NCBI GenBank assembly: GCA_016931855.1 | Contig: JAFGDZ010000024.1 | Coordinates: 1-38,467 of the forward strand | Reading direction: 5' to 3' | From: Bacteroidales bacterium | Lineage (GTDB): Bacteria; Bacteroidota; Bacteroidia; Bacteroidales; Tenuifilaceae | DNA: 38,467 bases | Shown here: piece after piece, positions 1 to 8,949 of the stretch | Layout of the letters: each line of letters begins with the position of its first letter | Position numbering within the stretch: the stretch's first letter is position 1 | Notes under the pieces: generated by a model | The model's input: the letters and a program-made list of their open reading frames with translations, nothing else | What the model was told of the DNA's origin: nothing | The model's database searches: none | Translations under genes and position numbers: made by a program

Positions 1-84
1 CCCATAATTTTAAAGTTTTTTCTCGAACTCAAAAATAGGGGATTCTGAGGGCATTTTTAAATTTCGTACTTTCGGATGCTAGTG
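1..84 (+). repeat. Left arm of perfect 84-bp terminal inverted repeat
   Basis: Bases 1-84 are the exact reverse complement of 38382-38465; I paired the two arms from both ends and found no mismatch. Identity stops sharply after ...GGATGCTAGTG: base 85 is A, while the matching base on the right is C. The right copy continues two bases further (GT) past the point where the window begins. The most economical reading is that both window ends enter copies of one dispersed repeat, such as an insertion sequence end, in opposite orientation. An assembly fold-back is the alternative. No recognisable transposase fits in 84 bp. Confidence 0.9.
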
Positions 85-242
85 ATTCCTAACAAAAGAG
101 GAGCTGAGTTCAAGCAAGCTAAATGAAGCTAAAGATGGGCTCTGCGTGCCCAAAAGCATTACTCAACAGTAAAAATGAGTTTAAATTAGCCCTGATTTAA
201 ACTTAGTTACAAGTATAACAGACTCAAACCACACCATCAACA

Positions 243-2522
243 ATGAAGTCATTAAGCAAACACCAAACACTGTGCTTAGCTATAGCTGCATGCCTAATGC
301 TTTCTATTGCAAACAGCGTTGCACAGGACTCAACTGTTTCCCAGAGACCCAAAATAGGCCTGGTGCTAAGTGGTGGTGGCGCCAAGGGGCTTGCGCATAT
401 TGGAGCAATAAAGGTGCTTGAGGAAGCGGGGATTGTTCCCGACTACATTGCTGGCACCAGTATGGGAAGTATTGTTGGCGCCCTATACGCATTGGGCTAT
501 ACCGCCGATGAGATATCTGAAATAAACCATAGTATTAACTGGAGCAACTACCTTACCAACAATATGCCATTGAATAACATTGGTATGGATGAGAAACATG
601 GCTATGGCCGATTTATTGGAGAGTTCCCCATTAAGGGTAGAAAAGTACGCCTACCATCGGGAATGGTAGAGAGCCAAGCGCTATGGAACCTTTTTCACGA
701 GCTTACATGGCCCGCTGCTAACATACAGCATTTTGATAGCTTGCCCATTCCGTTTAGATGCTGTGCATCGGATATTATTCATGGCAAAATAAAAACCTTC
801 GACAGCGGCAGCCTCCCTCAGGCAATGCGAGCAAGCATGGCAATACCTGCATTCTTTACGCCGGTAATAGAGAACGACACAACCATTTATGTTGATGGGG
901 GCATTGGCAACAACTTTCCCGTTGATGAAGTTATTAAAATGGGAGCCGATATTGTAATTGGAATATATGTGGGGTTACCAGAGGAGGTTGACCCCCACAA
1001 GGTAAAATCGGTTTACTCCATTCTTATGCAAACAGCCATGTTTTCTGGCATTACAGATGCAAAAGAATACATGAGCATGTGCGATATACTTATAATTCCC
1101 GACCTAAAAAAATACTCAACCGCAAGCTTTGAGCAGGGCAAAAACATTGAACGTATTGGGTACGAAGCTGCACTTGTGTACAAGGAGCAGCTTATTAAGC
1201 TAGCCGACTCGCTTAATGCAATTGCGCCGCCCAGAACAATTAACAAGCTAAACAAAAACACAAGGTATTTTGTAAACAGCGTCTCCGTAGAGGGCTCAAA
1301 GAATATAGACTCCGAGCTGGTTATTGGGAAATCGGGAATTGCCCCACACAGCTTTATTGGGCGAGATGAGCTGAATGAAGCCGTAAACAATATCTTTGGT
1401 ACAATGTACTTTAATAAGGTTTCCTATCACATTGAAAGGAATGAAAACGGCTTAAATCTAGTTTTTACTCCTCAAGAAAAAGAACGAACCCAACTTAAAG
1501 CAGCGCTACAAACCAATAATGTATTTGGGCCAAGCCTTATACTTAACTACACTAGGCACAACGTAGGGATTATTGGCAGCCGCTTTACAACAGGTCTTGA
1601 AATATCGCGGTTGCCAAGATTTAAGGCAAATTTCCATCAATACATTGGGCAAACACAGCGCAAAGCAATTCAGCTAGGAATTTACTATACCGCCAATGAA
1701 GTACCTACCTACCTATCAACACAAAAAATAACTGCCTTTAGAGAGCACTCGTATGGTGGTAGGCTAGAGCTCCAACACTCCATGTTTCAGAATACGCAAG
1801 CAGCAATTGGCGGTGCATTTGAAGGGACAACGCTAATGCCAACAGAATCGCTAATTGAACTTGACGGCTCCTATAATATTGGAAACCTAAGTTTTGGAGG
1901 CATTAAGCTATGGGCAACGCTTAAAAAAAGCACTGTAGATAGAAATTTTTTTCCCCGCAGAGGAAGCCTTGTAAGCCTTGCGTACTCTTTTACGCCCAAG
2001 CCCCTACTGGAGATAAAAAACTCTGGTAATAATCCTGATGTAAATAACCTACTCAACCCCGAGCAATACCATAAGATTACAGCCGATTACGAAAGGTACA
2101 TAAGCATAGGAAACAACCTCACCCTCATGTTTGGAGCCAATGCAGGGATAACTACTGGAACAAGCGCAATATACGATAACTACTTTATTGGCGGGAACCA
2201 GTATAGCTCACGGAGCCAAGATGTGAGTTTTTATGGATTTGGCTACCGACAAGAGATTTTTCCAAACTACGCCATAGCCAAAACCGAAGCAAGAGTTAGG
2301 CTGTTTGCTGAGTTCTACATTATTGGCAGGTTAAACTATATACAAGCGGCAGAAGAAGAACCAGACTTGGTACTAAATATAGATAACCCATACTTTGACA
2401 CAATGGGATACGGACTAGGCATAGGCATAAACACCCTATTTGGCCCAATAACAGTATTTGGCACTAAAAATACGCTGAATAGAGATTTTTGGTGGTACAT
2501 AAATGCTGGTTTTACATTTTAG
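243..2522 (+). CDS. Patatin-like phospholipase with POTRA and Omp85-type barrel
   Basis: A 759-residue outer-membrane protein resembling PlpD-type (type Vd) autotransporters. Residues 1-28 form a signal peptide ending NSVAQ. The patatin domain (about 35-330) shows the oxyanion-hole motif GGGAKG (44-49), the nucleophile in GTSMGS (Ser73) and the DGG motif (Asp218), so the Ser-Asp dyad is intact and lipid acyl hydrolysis is expected. A POTRA-like segment (about 342-415) and a C-terminal barrel (about 420-759) ending in Phe follow. Family knowledge: the barrel anchors or exports the lipase. It starts at ATG with no evident Shine-Dalgarno. It stands alone on the plus strand, convergent with the hydrogenase operon. 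Substrate and final location of the lipase domain are unknown. Confidence 0.9.
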   Translation: MKSLSKHQTLCLAIAACLMLSIANSVAQDSTVSQRPKIGLVLSGGGAKGLAHIGAIKVLEEAGIVPDYIAGTSMGSIVGALYALGYTADEISEINHSINWSNYLTNNMPLNNIGMDEKHGYGRFIGEFPIKGRKVRLPSGMVESQALWNLFHELTWPAANIQHFDSLPIPFRCCASDIIHGKIKTFDSGSLPQAMRASMAIPAFFTPVIENDTTIYVDGGIGNNFPVDEVIKMGADIVIGIYVGLPEEVDPHKVKSVYSILMQTAMFSGITDAKEYMSMCDILIIPDLKKYSTASFEQGKNIERIGYEAALVYKEQLIKLADSLNAIAPPRTINKLNKNTRYFVNSVSVEGSKNIDSELVIGKSGIAPHSFIGRDELNEAVNNIFGTMYFNKVSYHIERNENGLNLVFTPQEKERTQLKAALQTNNVFGPSLILNYTRHNVGIIGSRFTTGLEISRLPRFKANFHQYIGQTQRKAIQLGIYYTANEVPTYLSTQKITAFREHSYGGRLELQHSMFQNTQAAIGGAFEGTTLMPTESLIELDGSYNIGNLSFGGIKLWATLKKSTVDRNFFPRRGSLVSLAYSFTPKPLLEIKNSGNNPDVNNLLNPEQYHKITADYERYISIGNNLTLMFGANAGITTGTSAIYDNYFIGGNQYSSRSQDVSFYGFGYRQEIFPNYAIAKTEARVRLFAEFYIIGRLNYIQAAEEEPDLVLNIDNPYFDTMGYGLGIGINTLFGPITVFGTKNTLNRDFWWYINAGFTF

Positions 2523-2615
2523 CAGGAGCAAATAACGGGAATTTTGGCATCCGCTACACTTGTTATACCCCATATTCTGGCACAATCAGTAATTGGTAAA
2601 ATTGCTATAAAATAC

Positions 2616-2640
2616 GAAAGCCGCCCAAAAGGCGGCTTTC
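2616..2640. terminator. Bidirectional hairpin terminator
   Basis: A 10-bp stem GAAAGCCGCC / GGCGGCTTTC with a 5-base loop lies between the convergent ends of the patatin gene (2522) and the hydrogenase operon (2663). It can serve both, although neither side has a long T run. Confidence 0.75.
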
Positions 2641-2662
2641 GCGTATACTAAAAACAAGATAT

Positions 2663-3145
2663 CTACTCGTACTCCTTAAGAATATCCTTTACGCCATCGG
2701 GCGATACGCGGCCGTAAACCTTCTCCCCTACCATTACAACAGGAGCAAGACCACAGGCACCAACACAACGTAGGCAGCCAAGAGAGAACTTCCCATCGGG
2801 GGTAGTTTCACCAACGCTAACGTTAAGAATACGCTTAAACTCATCAAGAACCTTCTCTGCTCCACGAACATAGCAAGCAGTACCCGTACAAATACTAATT
2901 GGGTGCTGGCCTTTAGGAAGCATGGTAAAGAATGAGTAAAAGGTTACTACACCATATACCTTTGCTACAGGAATGTTAAGCTCAACAGCAACTATTTCCT
3001 GAACTTCGGCAGGAAGGTACCCAAAGAAGCTCTGTGCCTTGTGAAGCACGTTGATTAGTTCTCCTGGGTTATTGTGGAACGTTTTGCAAATCTCTTTAAT
3101 CTTTGCAACGTCCTCTTTCTTAAGTTCAACTTTTACATGCGACAT
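2663..3145 (-). CDS. hydC: NADH-linked [FeFe]-hydrogenase subunit HydC (NuoE-like)
   Basis: 160-residue thioredoxin-fold [2Fe-2S] subunit of the NuoE/HydC/HndA family. The four cluster cysteines are Cys86 and Cys91 (CTGTAC) and Cys127 and Cys131 (CVGAC). The N-terminal helical part (about 10-60) is typical. In trimeric HydABC it passes electrons next to the flavin subunit. It is the last gene of the ten-gene operon, 18 bp after hydA. A strong Shine-Dalgarno (AGGAGG) precedes ATG 3145 by about 8 bases, which fixes the start and is unusual for this phylum. Confidence 0.95.
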   Translation of the reverse strand: MSHVKVELKKEDVAKIKEICKTFHNNPGELINVLHKAQSFFGYLPAEVQEIVAVELNIPVAKVYGVVTFYSFFTMLPKGQHPISICTGTACYVRGAEKVLDEFKRILNVSVGETTPDGKFSLGCLRCVGACGLAPVVMVGEKVYGRVSPDGVKDILKEYE

Positions 3146-3163
3146 TAGAATTCCTCCTCTGGG

Positions 3164-4939
3164 TTAAATGAAAACGTCCTTATTACCCTTATCGAAGTAG
3201 TGGGTATGAAGCAAATGATGCGCTTTTTCGCTCATTGGCTTGCCAAGGAACTCTTCGTAAAGTTTCTGGATATATGGGTTCTCGTGCGATTTACGGATAG
3301 GCTTCTCAGCATCTTCACGGTAAATAGCAGCAGCACGAGCTTTTAGTATTGAAGAATCGCCATGGTGAAGTGGCTGACCACCACCTCCAATACATCCACC
3401 AGGACATGCCATTACCTCAATTGCATGGTAGTTAGCTTTACCTGAGCGAACATCTTCAAGTAGTTTACGTGCATTACCAAGACCATGTGCTATACCAATA
3501 CTAATTGGCAGGCCATCAAAGTCGATGGTTGCAGAACGAATACCCTCCATACCACGAAGCTCGTTAAAGTCCATCTTTGGAAGCTTTTTACCAGTGTGAA
3601 CCTCGTATGCTGTACGTACAGCGGCCTCAATTACACCACCAGTTGCTCCAAAAATAACCGCAGCACCAGTTGATTCGCCAAGAGGACGATCAAAGTCTTC
3701 ATCGGCAAGATCAGCAAAGTTGATGTTAAACTCCTTAATTAGGTGAGCCAGCTCACGGGTTGAGATAGAGAAGTCAACATCAGGATTTCCGTTAACCTTA
3801 AACTCATCGCGTTGTGCCTCGTATTTTTTAGCCAAGCAAGGCATTACCGATACAACAACTAGATCCTCACGCTTAACGCTCATTTTATCGGCAAAGTAGG
3901 TCTTAGCAATAGCACCAAACATTTGCTGTGGCGATTTAGCCGATGATGGAACATCTAGCATATCGTTAAAGTTATGCTCAAAGAAGTTAACCCAACCTGG
4001 GCAGCAGCTGGTAAGAATAGGTAGTTTTACCTTCTTATCGCCGTTTAGGTGACGGGTTAAGCGGTCAAGCAGCTCAGTTCCTTCCTCCATAATGGTAAGG
4101 TCGGCGGCAAAATCGGTATCGAAAACGTGATCGAAACCAATTTGGCGCAAAGCAGCAACCATTTTACCGGTAACAAGGGTACCTGGAGCCATACCGAACT
4201 CCTCACCAAGAGCAGCACGAATAGCTGGTGCTGTTTGTACGATAACCGTCTTAGTTGGATCTGCTAGTGCACGAATCACCTTAGGAGTGCTATCAACCTC
4301 GGTAAGAGCACCAGTAGGGCATACTGCAACGCACTGTCCGCAGTAGGTACATGGAGATTTTTCTAGGTCTTGCTCAAAAGCAGGAGCAACAACCGCAGTA
4401 AAACCACGGTTAACAGCGCTAAGAGCACCTACTGTTTGAACGGTGTTACACATGGTTTCGCAACGGCGGCACATAATACACTTGTCCATCTCGCGAATAA
4501 TTGATGGCGAGAAGTCGGTTTTGTATGTGCTCATCTCTGCATACTCCTGTCCAGGAATATTACGAACGCCAAGCTTAACGGCCATGTCCTGAAGTTCGCA
4601 ATTCCCGCTTTTTGCGCAGGTTAAGCAATCTTTAGGGTGATCGCTAAGGATAAGCTCCATAATGGTGCGGCGTGCGTTAATTACGCGCATGGTATGGGTT
4701 TTAACCACCATACCTTCGGCACAATTGGTAGAGCATGAAGGGGCAAGATTTCTGCGACCCTCAACCTCCACTACGCATATACGGCATCCGCCAGGCTTAT
4801 TCTCAATGTTCATGTCGCCAAGATCCATGTAGCAAAGTACAGGGATATCAATACCTAGCAACTTAGCAGCCTTGTAGATTGTTGTTCCGCTGGGAACCTC
4901 TACCTGCCTATTATCTATAGTAAGTTTTACTGTTTCCAT
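3164..4939 (-). CDS. hydA: [FeFe]-hydrogenase catalytic subunit HydA
   Basis: 591-residue catalytic subunit of a HydABC-type hydrogenase (2 H+ + 2 e- to H2, reversible). N-terminal [2Fe-2S] ferredoxin domain (Cys36, 52, 55, 69), His-ligated [4Fe-4S] (His101, Cys105, 108, 114), two [4Fe-4S] motifs (Cys154/157/160/164 and 197/200/203/207), then the H-cluster domain. All three signatures are canonical: TSCCPGW (310-316), MPCLAKKYE (Cys368), and EVMACPGGC (Cys512, Cys516). A C-terminal small-subunit-like tail ends with a SHENP and HHLLHTHY region. A G-rich Shine-Dalgarno (GGGGGAG) precedes ATG 4939. It lies between hydB (19 bp) and hydC (18 bp). Maturases HydEFG are not in this window. Confidence 0.97.
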   Translation of the reverse strand: METVKLTIDNRQVEVPSGTTIYKAAKLLGIDIPVLCYMDLGDMNIENKPGGCRICVVEVEGRRNLAPSCSTNCAEGMVVKTHTMRVINARRTIMELILSDHPKDCLTCAKSGNCELQDMAVKLGVRNIPGQEYAEMSTYKTDFSPSIIREMDKCIMCRRCETMCNTVQTVGALSAVNRGFTAVVAPAFEQDLEKSPCTYCGQCVAVCPTGALTEVDSTPKVIRALADPTKTVIVQTAPAIRAALGEEFGMAPGTLVTGKMVAALRQIGFDHVFDTDFAADLTIMEEGTELLDRLTRHLNGDKKVKLPILTSCCPGWVNFFEHNFNDMLDVPSSAKSPQQMFGAIAKTYFADKMSVKREDLVVVSVMPCLAKKYEAQRDEFKVNGNPDVDFSISTRELAHLIKEFNINFADLADEDFDRPLGESTGAAVIFGATGGVIEAAVRTAYEVHTGKKLPKMDFNELRGMEGIRSATIDFDGLPISIGIAHGLGNARKLLEDVRSGKANYHAIEVMACPGGCIGGGGQPLHHGDSSILKARAAAIYREDAEKPIRKSHENPYIQKLYEEFLGKPMSEKAHHLLHTHYFDKGNKDVFI

Positions 4940-4958
4940 TAATTAAAATCTCCCCCGA

Positions 4959-6749
4959 TTATTGGATGCTAATAGCATTGAATTTACACTTCTCGATACA
5001 TGCACCGCACTTGATACAAATTGACGTATCAATAACATGAGGCTTCTTGCGATCGCCTGCAATAGCGTTAACAGGACAGTTGCGCGCACAAGCGGTACAA
5101 CCAACACAAGCCTCTTGGTCAATAACGTACTGCATTAAAGACTTACATTGACCAGCAGGGCACTTACGCTCTGTTACGTGAGCAACGTACTCATCGTAGA
5201 AGTTATCAAGAGTAGAAAGAACTGGGTTTGGCGATGTTTGGCCTAAACCACAAAGCGAAGAATCCTTAATTACATGGCTAAGGTTGCGTAGGCGGTCAAG
5301 ATCCTCCATGGTGCCTTCACCCTTGGTAATGCGCTCAAGTAGCTCATGCAGGCGCTTGTTACCAATACGACATGGGCTACACTTGCCACAGCTCTCCTCT
5401 ACGGTAAATTCAAGGTAGAACTTAGCAACAGAAACCATACAGTCGTCCTCGTCCATTACGATCATACCACCAGAGCCCATCATTGAGCCAACAGCTAGTA
5501 GGTTATCGTAATCAATTGGAGTATCAAGGTGTTTCTCGGTTAAGCAACCGCCAGATGGGCCACCGGTTTGAACGGCTTTAAACTTCTTGCCATTCTTAAT
5601 ACCACCACCAATTTCGTAAATAACCTCACGAAGAGTAGTACCCATTGGCACCTCAATAAGACCAACGTTGTTAATCTTACCAGCAAGGGCAAACACCTTT
5701 GTTCCTTTGGATTTCTCTGAACCAATGGCAGAGAACCACTCGGCACCCTTAAGAATAATAACAGGGATATTGGCAAAGGTTTCAACGTTATTTACGTTGG
5801 TTGGCTTACCAAGGTAACCGCTCTCTGCAGGGAATGGAGGCTTAACGGTTGGTTCACCACGCTCACCCTCCATAGAGTGGATAAGAGCAGTTTCCTCACC
5901 GCAAACAAAGGCTCCAGCACCATAGCGAAGCTCAATATCAAAATCGAAACCGCTACCAAGAATATCCTTACCAAGAAGACCGTACTCACGAGCTTGATCG
6001 ATTGCAATCTGAAGACGTTTAATGGCCAATGGATACTCTGCACGGATGTAAACCAAGCCCTTGGTTGCACCAATACAGAAACCGTTAATGGTCATCGCCT
6101 CAATTACAGAGTGTGGGTCACCCTCAAGGATAGAACGATCCATAAACGCGCCTGGATCCCCCTCATCGGCATTACAAACCACGTACTTTTGGTCAGCATG
6201 GTTCTTGCTAGCAATCTCCCACTTTAAACCAGTAGGGAAGCCACCGCCTCCACGACCACGAAGACCAGACTTTTTCATCTGCTCAATGGTAGCCTGCGCG
6301 CCCATCTCAAACACCTTACCAATTGCTTGGTAACCATCGCGAGCAATATACTCCTCTACGTTCTCTGGGTTAATAACACCACAGTTTCTTAACGCAATAC
6401 GCAGCTGCTTTTTGTAAAAGCCCATATGCTTAGAGTCACTAATGTGCTCTTTATTTTCTGGGTCGGTATAAAGCAGGCGGTTTACCTTACGACCTTTTAC
6501 AATATGCTCAGCAACAATCTCGGCCGAGTCAGCAGGGGTAACCTGTGTGTAGAAGGTGTTATCAGGTAGAATCTTTACAATAGGGCCTTTTTCGCAGAAA
6601 CCGAAGCAACCGGTCATAATAACCTGAACCTCGTTTTCCATTCCCTTTGCCGCAAGTTCAGAATTAAGCGTCTCAACTATGGCATCACTTGCTGAAGCAC
6701 GGCATCCCGTACCACCGCAAACGAGCATGTGCATTTTATATTTTGCCAT
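4959..6749 (-). CDS. hydB: NADH-linked [FeFe]-hydrogenase flavoprotein HydB (NuoF-like)
   Basis: 596-residue FMN/NADH subunit. An N-terminal thioredoxin-like [2Fe-2S] domain (Cys11, 16, 48, 52) precedes the NuoF core, with glycine-rich GRGGGGFPTG (165-174), the conserved MEGERGEP stretch, and the [4Fe-4S] ligands ESCGKCSPC (Cys454/457/460) with Cys500. A C-terminal bacterial ferredoxin domain carries two [4Fe-4S] motifs (Cys548/551/554/558 and 578/581/584/588). This full architecture is that of the electron-bifurcating Thermotoga-type HydB, so coupled use of NADH and reduced ferredoxin is the expected chemistry. An AGGAGG site precedes ATG 6749. Its paralogue at 24106-25269 lacks both terminal domains. 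Confidence 0.96.
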   Translation of the reverse strand: MAKYKMHMLVCGGTGCRASASDAIVETLNSELAAKGMENEVQVIMTGCFGFCEKGPIVKILPDNTFYTQVTPADSAEIVAEHIVKGRKVNRLLYTDPENKEHISDSKHMGFYKKQLRIALRNCGVINPENVEEYIARDGYQAIGKVFEMGAQATIEQMKKSGLRGRGGGGFPTGLKWEIASKNHADQKYVVCNADEGDPGAFMDRSILEGDPHSVIEAMTINGFCIGATKGLVYIRAEYPLAIKRLQIAIDQAREYGLLGKDILGSGFDFDIELRYGAGAFVCGEETALIHSMEGERGEPTVKPPFPAESGYLGKPTNVNNVETFANIPVIILKGAEWFSAIGSEKSKGTKVFALAGKINNVGLIEVPMGTTLREVIYEIGGGIKNGKKFKAVQTGGPSGGCLTEKHLDTPIDYDNLLAVGSMMGSGGMIVMDEDDCMVSVAKFYLEFTVEESCGKCSPCRIGNKRLHELLERITKGEGTMEDLDRLRNLSHVIKDSSLCGLGQTSPNPVLSTLDNFYDEYVAHVTERKCPAGQCKSLMQYVIDQEACVGCTACARNCPVNAIAGDRKKPHVIDTSICIKCGACIEKCKFNAISIQ

Positions 6750-6770
6750 TTCTTTAGTCCTCCTATGCGG

Positions 6771-7169
6771 TTATTGATTGTCGATAGTATTGTAGTTCAT
6801 TGGGATGATACCATCAACCAATTCACCGTTCTTGATGTACTTCTCGATAATTTCGTCAGCCTTCTTCACGTCAACGTAGCCAATAACAACAGGCTCTTGA
6901 CCAGGAAGCTTAACTTCAATTGTAGGCTCTGCGTAGCAATAGCCCATGCAACCCGTTTGGGTAATAACTGCATCGATGCTGCGCTTGTCCAGCTCTTCGA
7001 GGAAGTAGTCCATCACGGTTTTAGCACCCGAGGCAATTCCGCAAGTAGCCATGGCTACCTTTATCTGAACGCGGCTCTCGGGGTCTTCACCCTTTTCTCT
7101 CAAGTCAACCTTAGACTGAAGCTGCTCCTTCATTTTCTTAAGATCGGCTAGTGATTTAACCTTTGCCAT
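6771..7169 (-). CDS. HndB-like (2Fe-2S) ferredoxin-fold protein
   Basis: 132-residue thioredoxin-like [2Fe-2S] family protein resembling HndB of NADP-reducing hydrogenases. The pattern is ATCGIASGAK (Cys43) then QTGCMGYCY (Cys74, Cys78). The Cys expected about five residues after the first one in NuoE-type proteins is absent, so only three of the usual four ligands are visible; I believe this is common in HndB-like proteins. The N-terminus (1-30) is charged and helical. It is the first gene after a 114-bp gap in the operon and lies 21 bp before hydB, so it likely belongs to the catalytic block. AGGAG precedes ATG 7169. Its role in the complex is not established here. Confidence 0.85.
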   Translation of the reverse strand: MAKVKSLADLKKMKEQLQSKVDLREKGEDPESRVQIKVAMATCGIASGAKTVMDYFLEELDKRSIDAVITQTGCMGYCYAEPTIEVKLPGQEPVVIGYVDVKKADEIIEKYIKNGELVDGIIPMNYNTIDNQ

Positions 7170-7283
7170 ACTTTTCTCTCCTAAAATATTTGAATTAAAT
7201 AAAACAAATTATAAGTTTTAGACCGTAAATTTATCTCAATTGTAACACATTTACCTTATTCTGGTTATGTTTTATAGCCTACT

Positions 7284-7829
7284 CTACCCTATTTGTAACT
7301 CTTCTAAATTCGATGCTATCATCTCCTTTAGTAAAGGGATAACAGAGGGCTCGTTTAGGGGCAGACCATCAAGGGCTTCGCGCACTTCTCGGGTATCAAA
7401 AACATAACGATTACTGTTTACGCTATGTGAGTAAACAAAGTCGATTTTAGGGTTGGCCGAGACCAGAATTACTACCACTCCGGCAATATCGCCTAGAATA
7501 GGTCTATCGATATTTGAATGAACAAAAACGGCAGTTAGTACAGTTCCCTTACCCACTTCGGATTCAAGGGTTAGCTGCCCTCCGGTGCGCTCAGCGTTTT
7601 GCTTAAAGAGCGGAATGCCCAGTCCAACCTTTCGGGTGGTACGCGACGTTGTGTAAGGGTCGGTAACCTTTGCAAGCATTTCGGGAGGGATGCCGCACCC
7701 GTTATCGGTAATGGTTATGGTGTACGTATCGGCAACGGTATCCTCGGCTATGGCTATTTGTATTAAGCTAGCCTTAGCGGTTATTGAGTTTTGGGCAATA
7801 TCAAGAATATGTAACGATAAGTCCTTCAT
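7284..7829 (-). CDS. HATPase-domain protein (histidine-kinase-like ATPase)
   Basis: 181-residue protein that is essentially a GHKL ATP-binding domain. An N box (IAQNSITAKAS) lies near residue 15, a G1 box (DNGCGIPPE) near 50, and a G2 box (GLGIPLFKQ) near 70. There is no phospho-accepting His box and no sensor domain, so it is not a complete histidine kinase. About 80 C-terminal residues after the ATPase core are not recognised. Related ATPases occur in clostridial and Thermotoga hydrogenase operons. It lies 7 bp after the PHP gene. An orphan kinase or ATP-dependent switch in the sensory block is the best guess; the partner is unknown. Confidence 0.8.
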   Translation of the reverse strand: MKDLSLHILDIAQNSITAKASLIQIAIAEDTVADTYTITITDNGCGIPPEMLAKVTDPYTTSRTTRKVGLGIPLFKQNAERTGGQLTLESEVGKGTVLTAVFVHSNIDRPILGDIAGVVVILVSANPKIDFVYSHSVNSNRYVFDTREVREALDGLPLNEPSVIPLLKEMIASNLEELQIG

Positions 7830-7836
7830 AGCCTAA

Positions 7837-8574
7837 TTACTGTATTATATCGCGTCCATCAATTCCGTTAAGCGCCTTACGGAGCTCATCAAACGTTCGG
7901 TGTTCCATTTGCAATGTTGTGTATGCTGTGCCTATTTGGTTAAGCATATGAGCATCGGAGCTCCTAATGAAACGGGCATCTTTTAGGTATCCGTTTTTTG
8001 CCTTAAATGCGTCAACGGTTGTGTGCTGTGAGAGCTCTAGCGCATCGTACTGCAGGTCGAAAGGAACAAAGCCTAGCTGGCTTATAAGGCTATACTTTGT
8101 TTTATCGACATGCGCAGGGATAAATAGCCCTCCCAGCTGATGTACGTAAGCCTCAATTTGGTTAACCCCAACATCAAGAGAGGAAATAAGCAGTGGTTCA
8201 ATCTCTTGCAGTATCTCATCGTTCTCGTTAACCTCCACCTGGTATCCAAATACATCTGGATTGTTTGGGATATTGGGCAGGTGAGCTTCAAGGTAATGCT
8301 GAAATGTTAACCGCTGCGCCTCTGTATCGAAAAGGCATACGCAGTGTGCCTCTTCCTTAGTTGTTACCTCGGCTCCATAAACAACCATAATACCCTTGCT
8401 TTGGGCCAATTGCCTAACCAAGGGGCCGTGTAGGGTTGAGTTGTGATCCGTAATGGCAATAATATCCAAACCGCAGCTAGCGGCTTGGCTAACCAGGTTA
8501 ACCGGGCTCATGTCTAAATCGCCGCAAGGCGATAAAACGGTGTGCATATGTAAATCGGCCCGGTACTGGTTCAT
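7837..8574 (-). CDS. PHP-domain phosphoesterase
   Basis: 245-residue polymerase-and-histidinol-phosphatase (PHP) domain protein. Metal-binding motifs are visible: DLHMHT near residue 8, a Cys-Gly-Asp stretch (LSPCGDLDMSP), AITDHNS near 40, an internal His (PAHVDK), and SDAHMLNQIG near the end. The closest functional analogues are small nucleotide or phosphoester phosphatases of the YciV type. Its start overlaps the stop of the upstream DRTGG gene by 4 bp, indicating translational coupling. PHP genes recur in HydABC operons of other anaerobes, but what this one hydrolyses there is not known to me. Confidence 0.88.
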   Translation of the reverse strand: MNQYRADLHMHTVLSPCGDLDMSPVNLVSQAASCGLDIIAITDHNSTLHGPLVRQLAQSKGIMVVYGAEVTTKEEAHCVCLFDTEAQRLTFQHYLEAHLPNIPNNPDVFGYQVEVNENDEILQEIEPLLISSLDVGVNQIEAYVHQLGGLFIPAHVDKTKYSLISQLGFVPFDLQYDALELSQHTTVDAFKAKNGYLKDARFIRSSDAHMLNQIGTAYTTLQMEHRTFDELRKALNGIDGRDIIQ

Positions 8575-8909
8575 TCCTGCTGCAGCATGTTATAAAGTTT
8601 CCCTGTAATTTCGAATGCGCTTAGTTCGGTTCCAAGAATTGGAATCTCCTCCTCATCGCTTTGCTCAATGGTATCGGGCTCGGGCTTAAAACCCTTTACC
8701 AGAATTATTGCTCCCAGCTCTTTAAGCGAAGCAACAGCCATTACGTTTTTGTGCGTTTGGAGGGTAACCCAAGCAGCACCCGCATCGGCAAATCCCATTA
8801 CGTCACTTAGTAAATCGGAGGTGTAACCACTTGTTACCTCACGCTGAAGCCCTTTTGCTCCCGAAAGAACCTCAAGGTTTAAGGCTTTAACTATATCAGC
8901 AACTATCAT
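8571..8909 (-). CDS. DRTGG-domain protein (second copy)
   Basis: 112-residue stand-alone DRTGG-type domain. The pattern is an N-terminal helix (MIVADIVKALNLEVLSG), then a YTSDLLSDVMGFADAGAAWV segment and a VMAVASLKELGAIIL strand-turn-strand. It is a clear paralogue of the operon's first gene, which has FASDLMSDVLTIQAD at the matching place. DRTGG domains are thought to bind ligands or nucleotides in phosphotransacetylase-associated and CBS-DRTGG proteins; the ligand here is unknown. It is followed with 4-bp overlap by the PHP gene and preceded by the H-cluster-like protein (40 bp). ATG 8909 has no Shine-Dalgarno. Confidence 0.8.
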   Translation of the reverse strand: MIVADIVKALNLEVLSGAKGLQREVTSGYTSDLLSDVMGFADAGAAWVTLQTHKNVMAVASLKELGAIILVKGFKPEPDTIEQSDEEEIPILGTELSAFEITGKLYNMLQQE

Positions 8910-8949
8910 ATTTGTATTCTGTGTTTAGTCTAGTGTATAAAACCAGTTT

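Noticed and set aside
5540..6333. Several open frames overlapping hydB on both strands
   Set aside because: All fall inside the strongly supported hydB reading frame and lack any family features.
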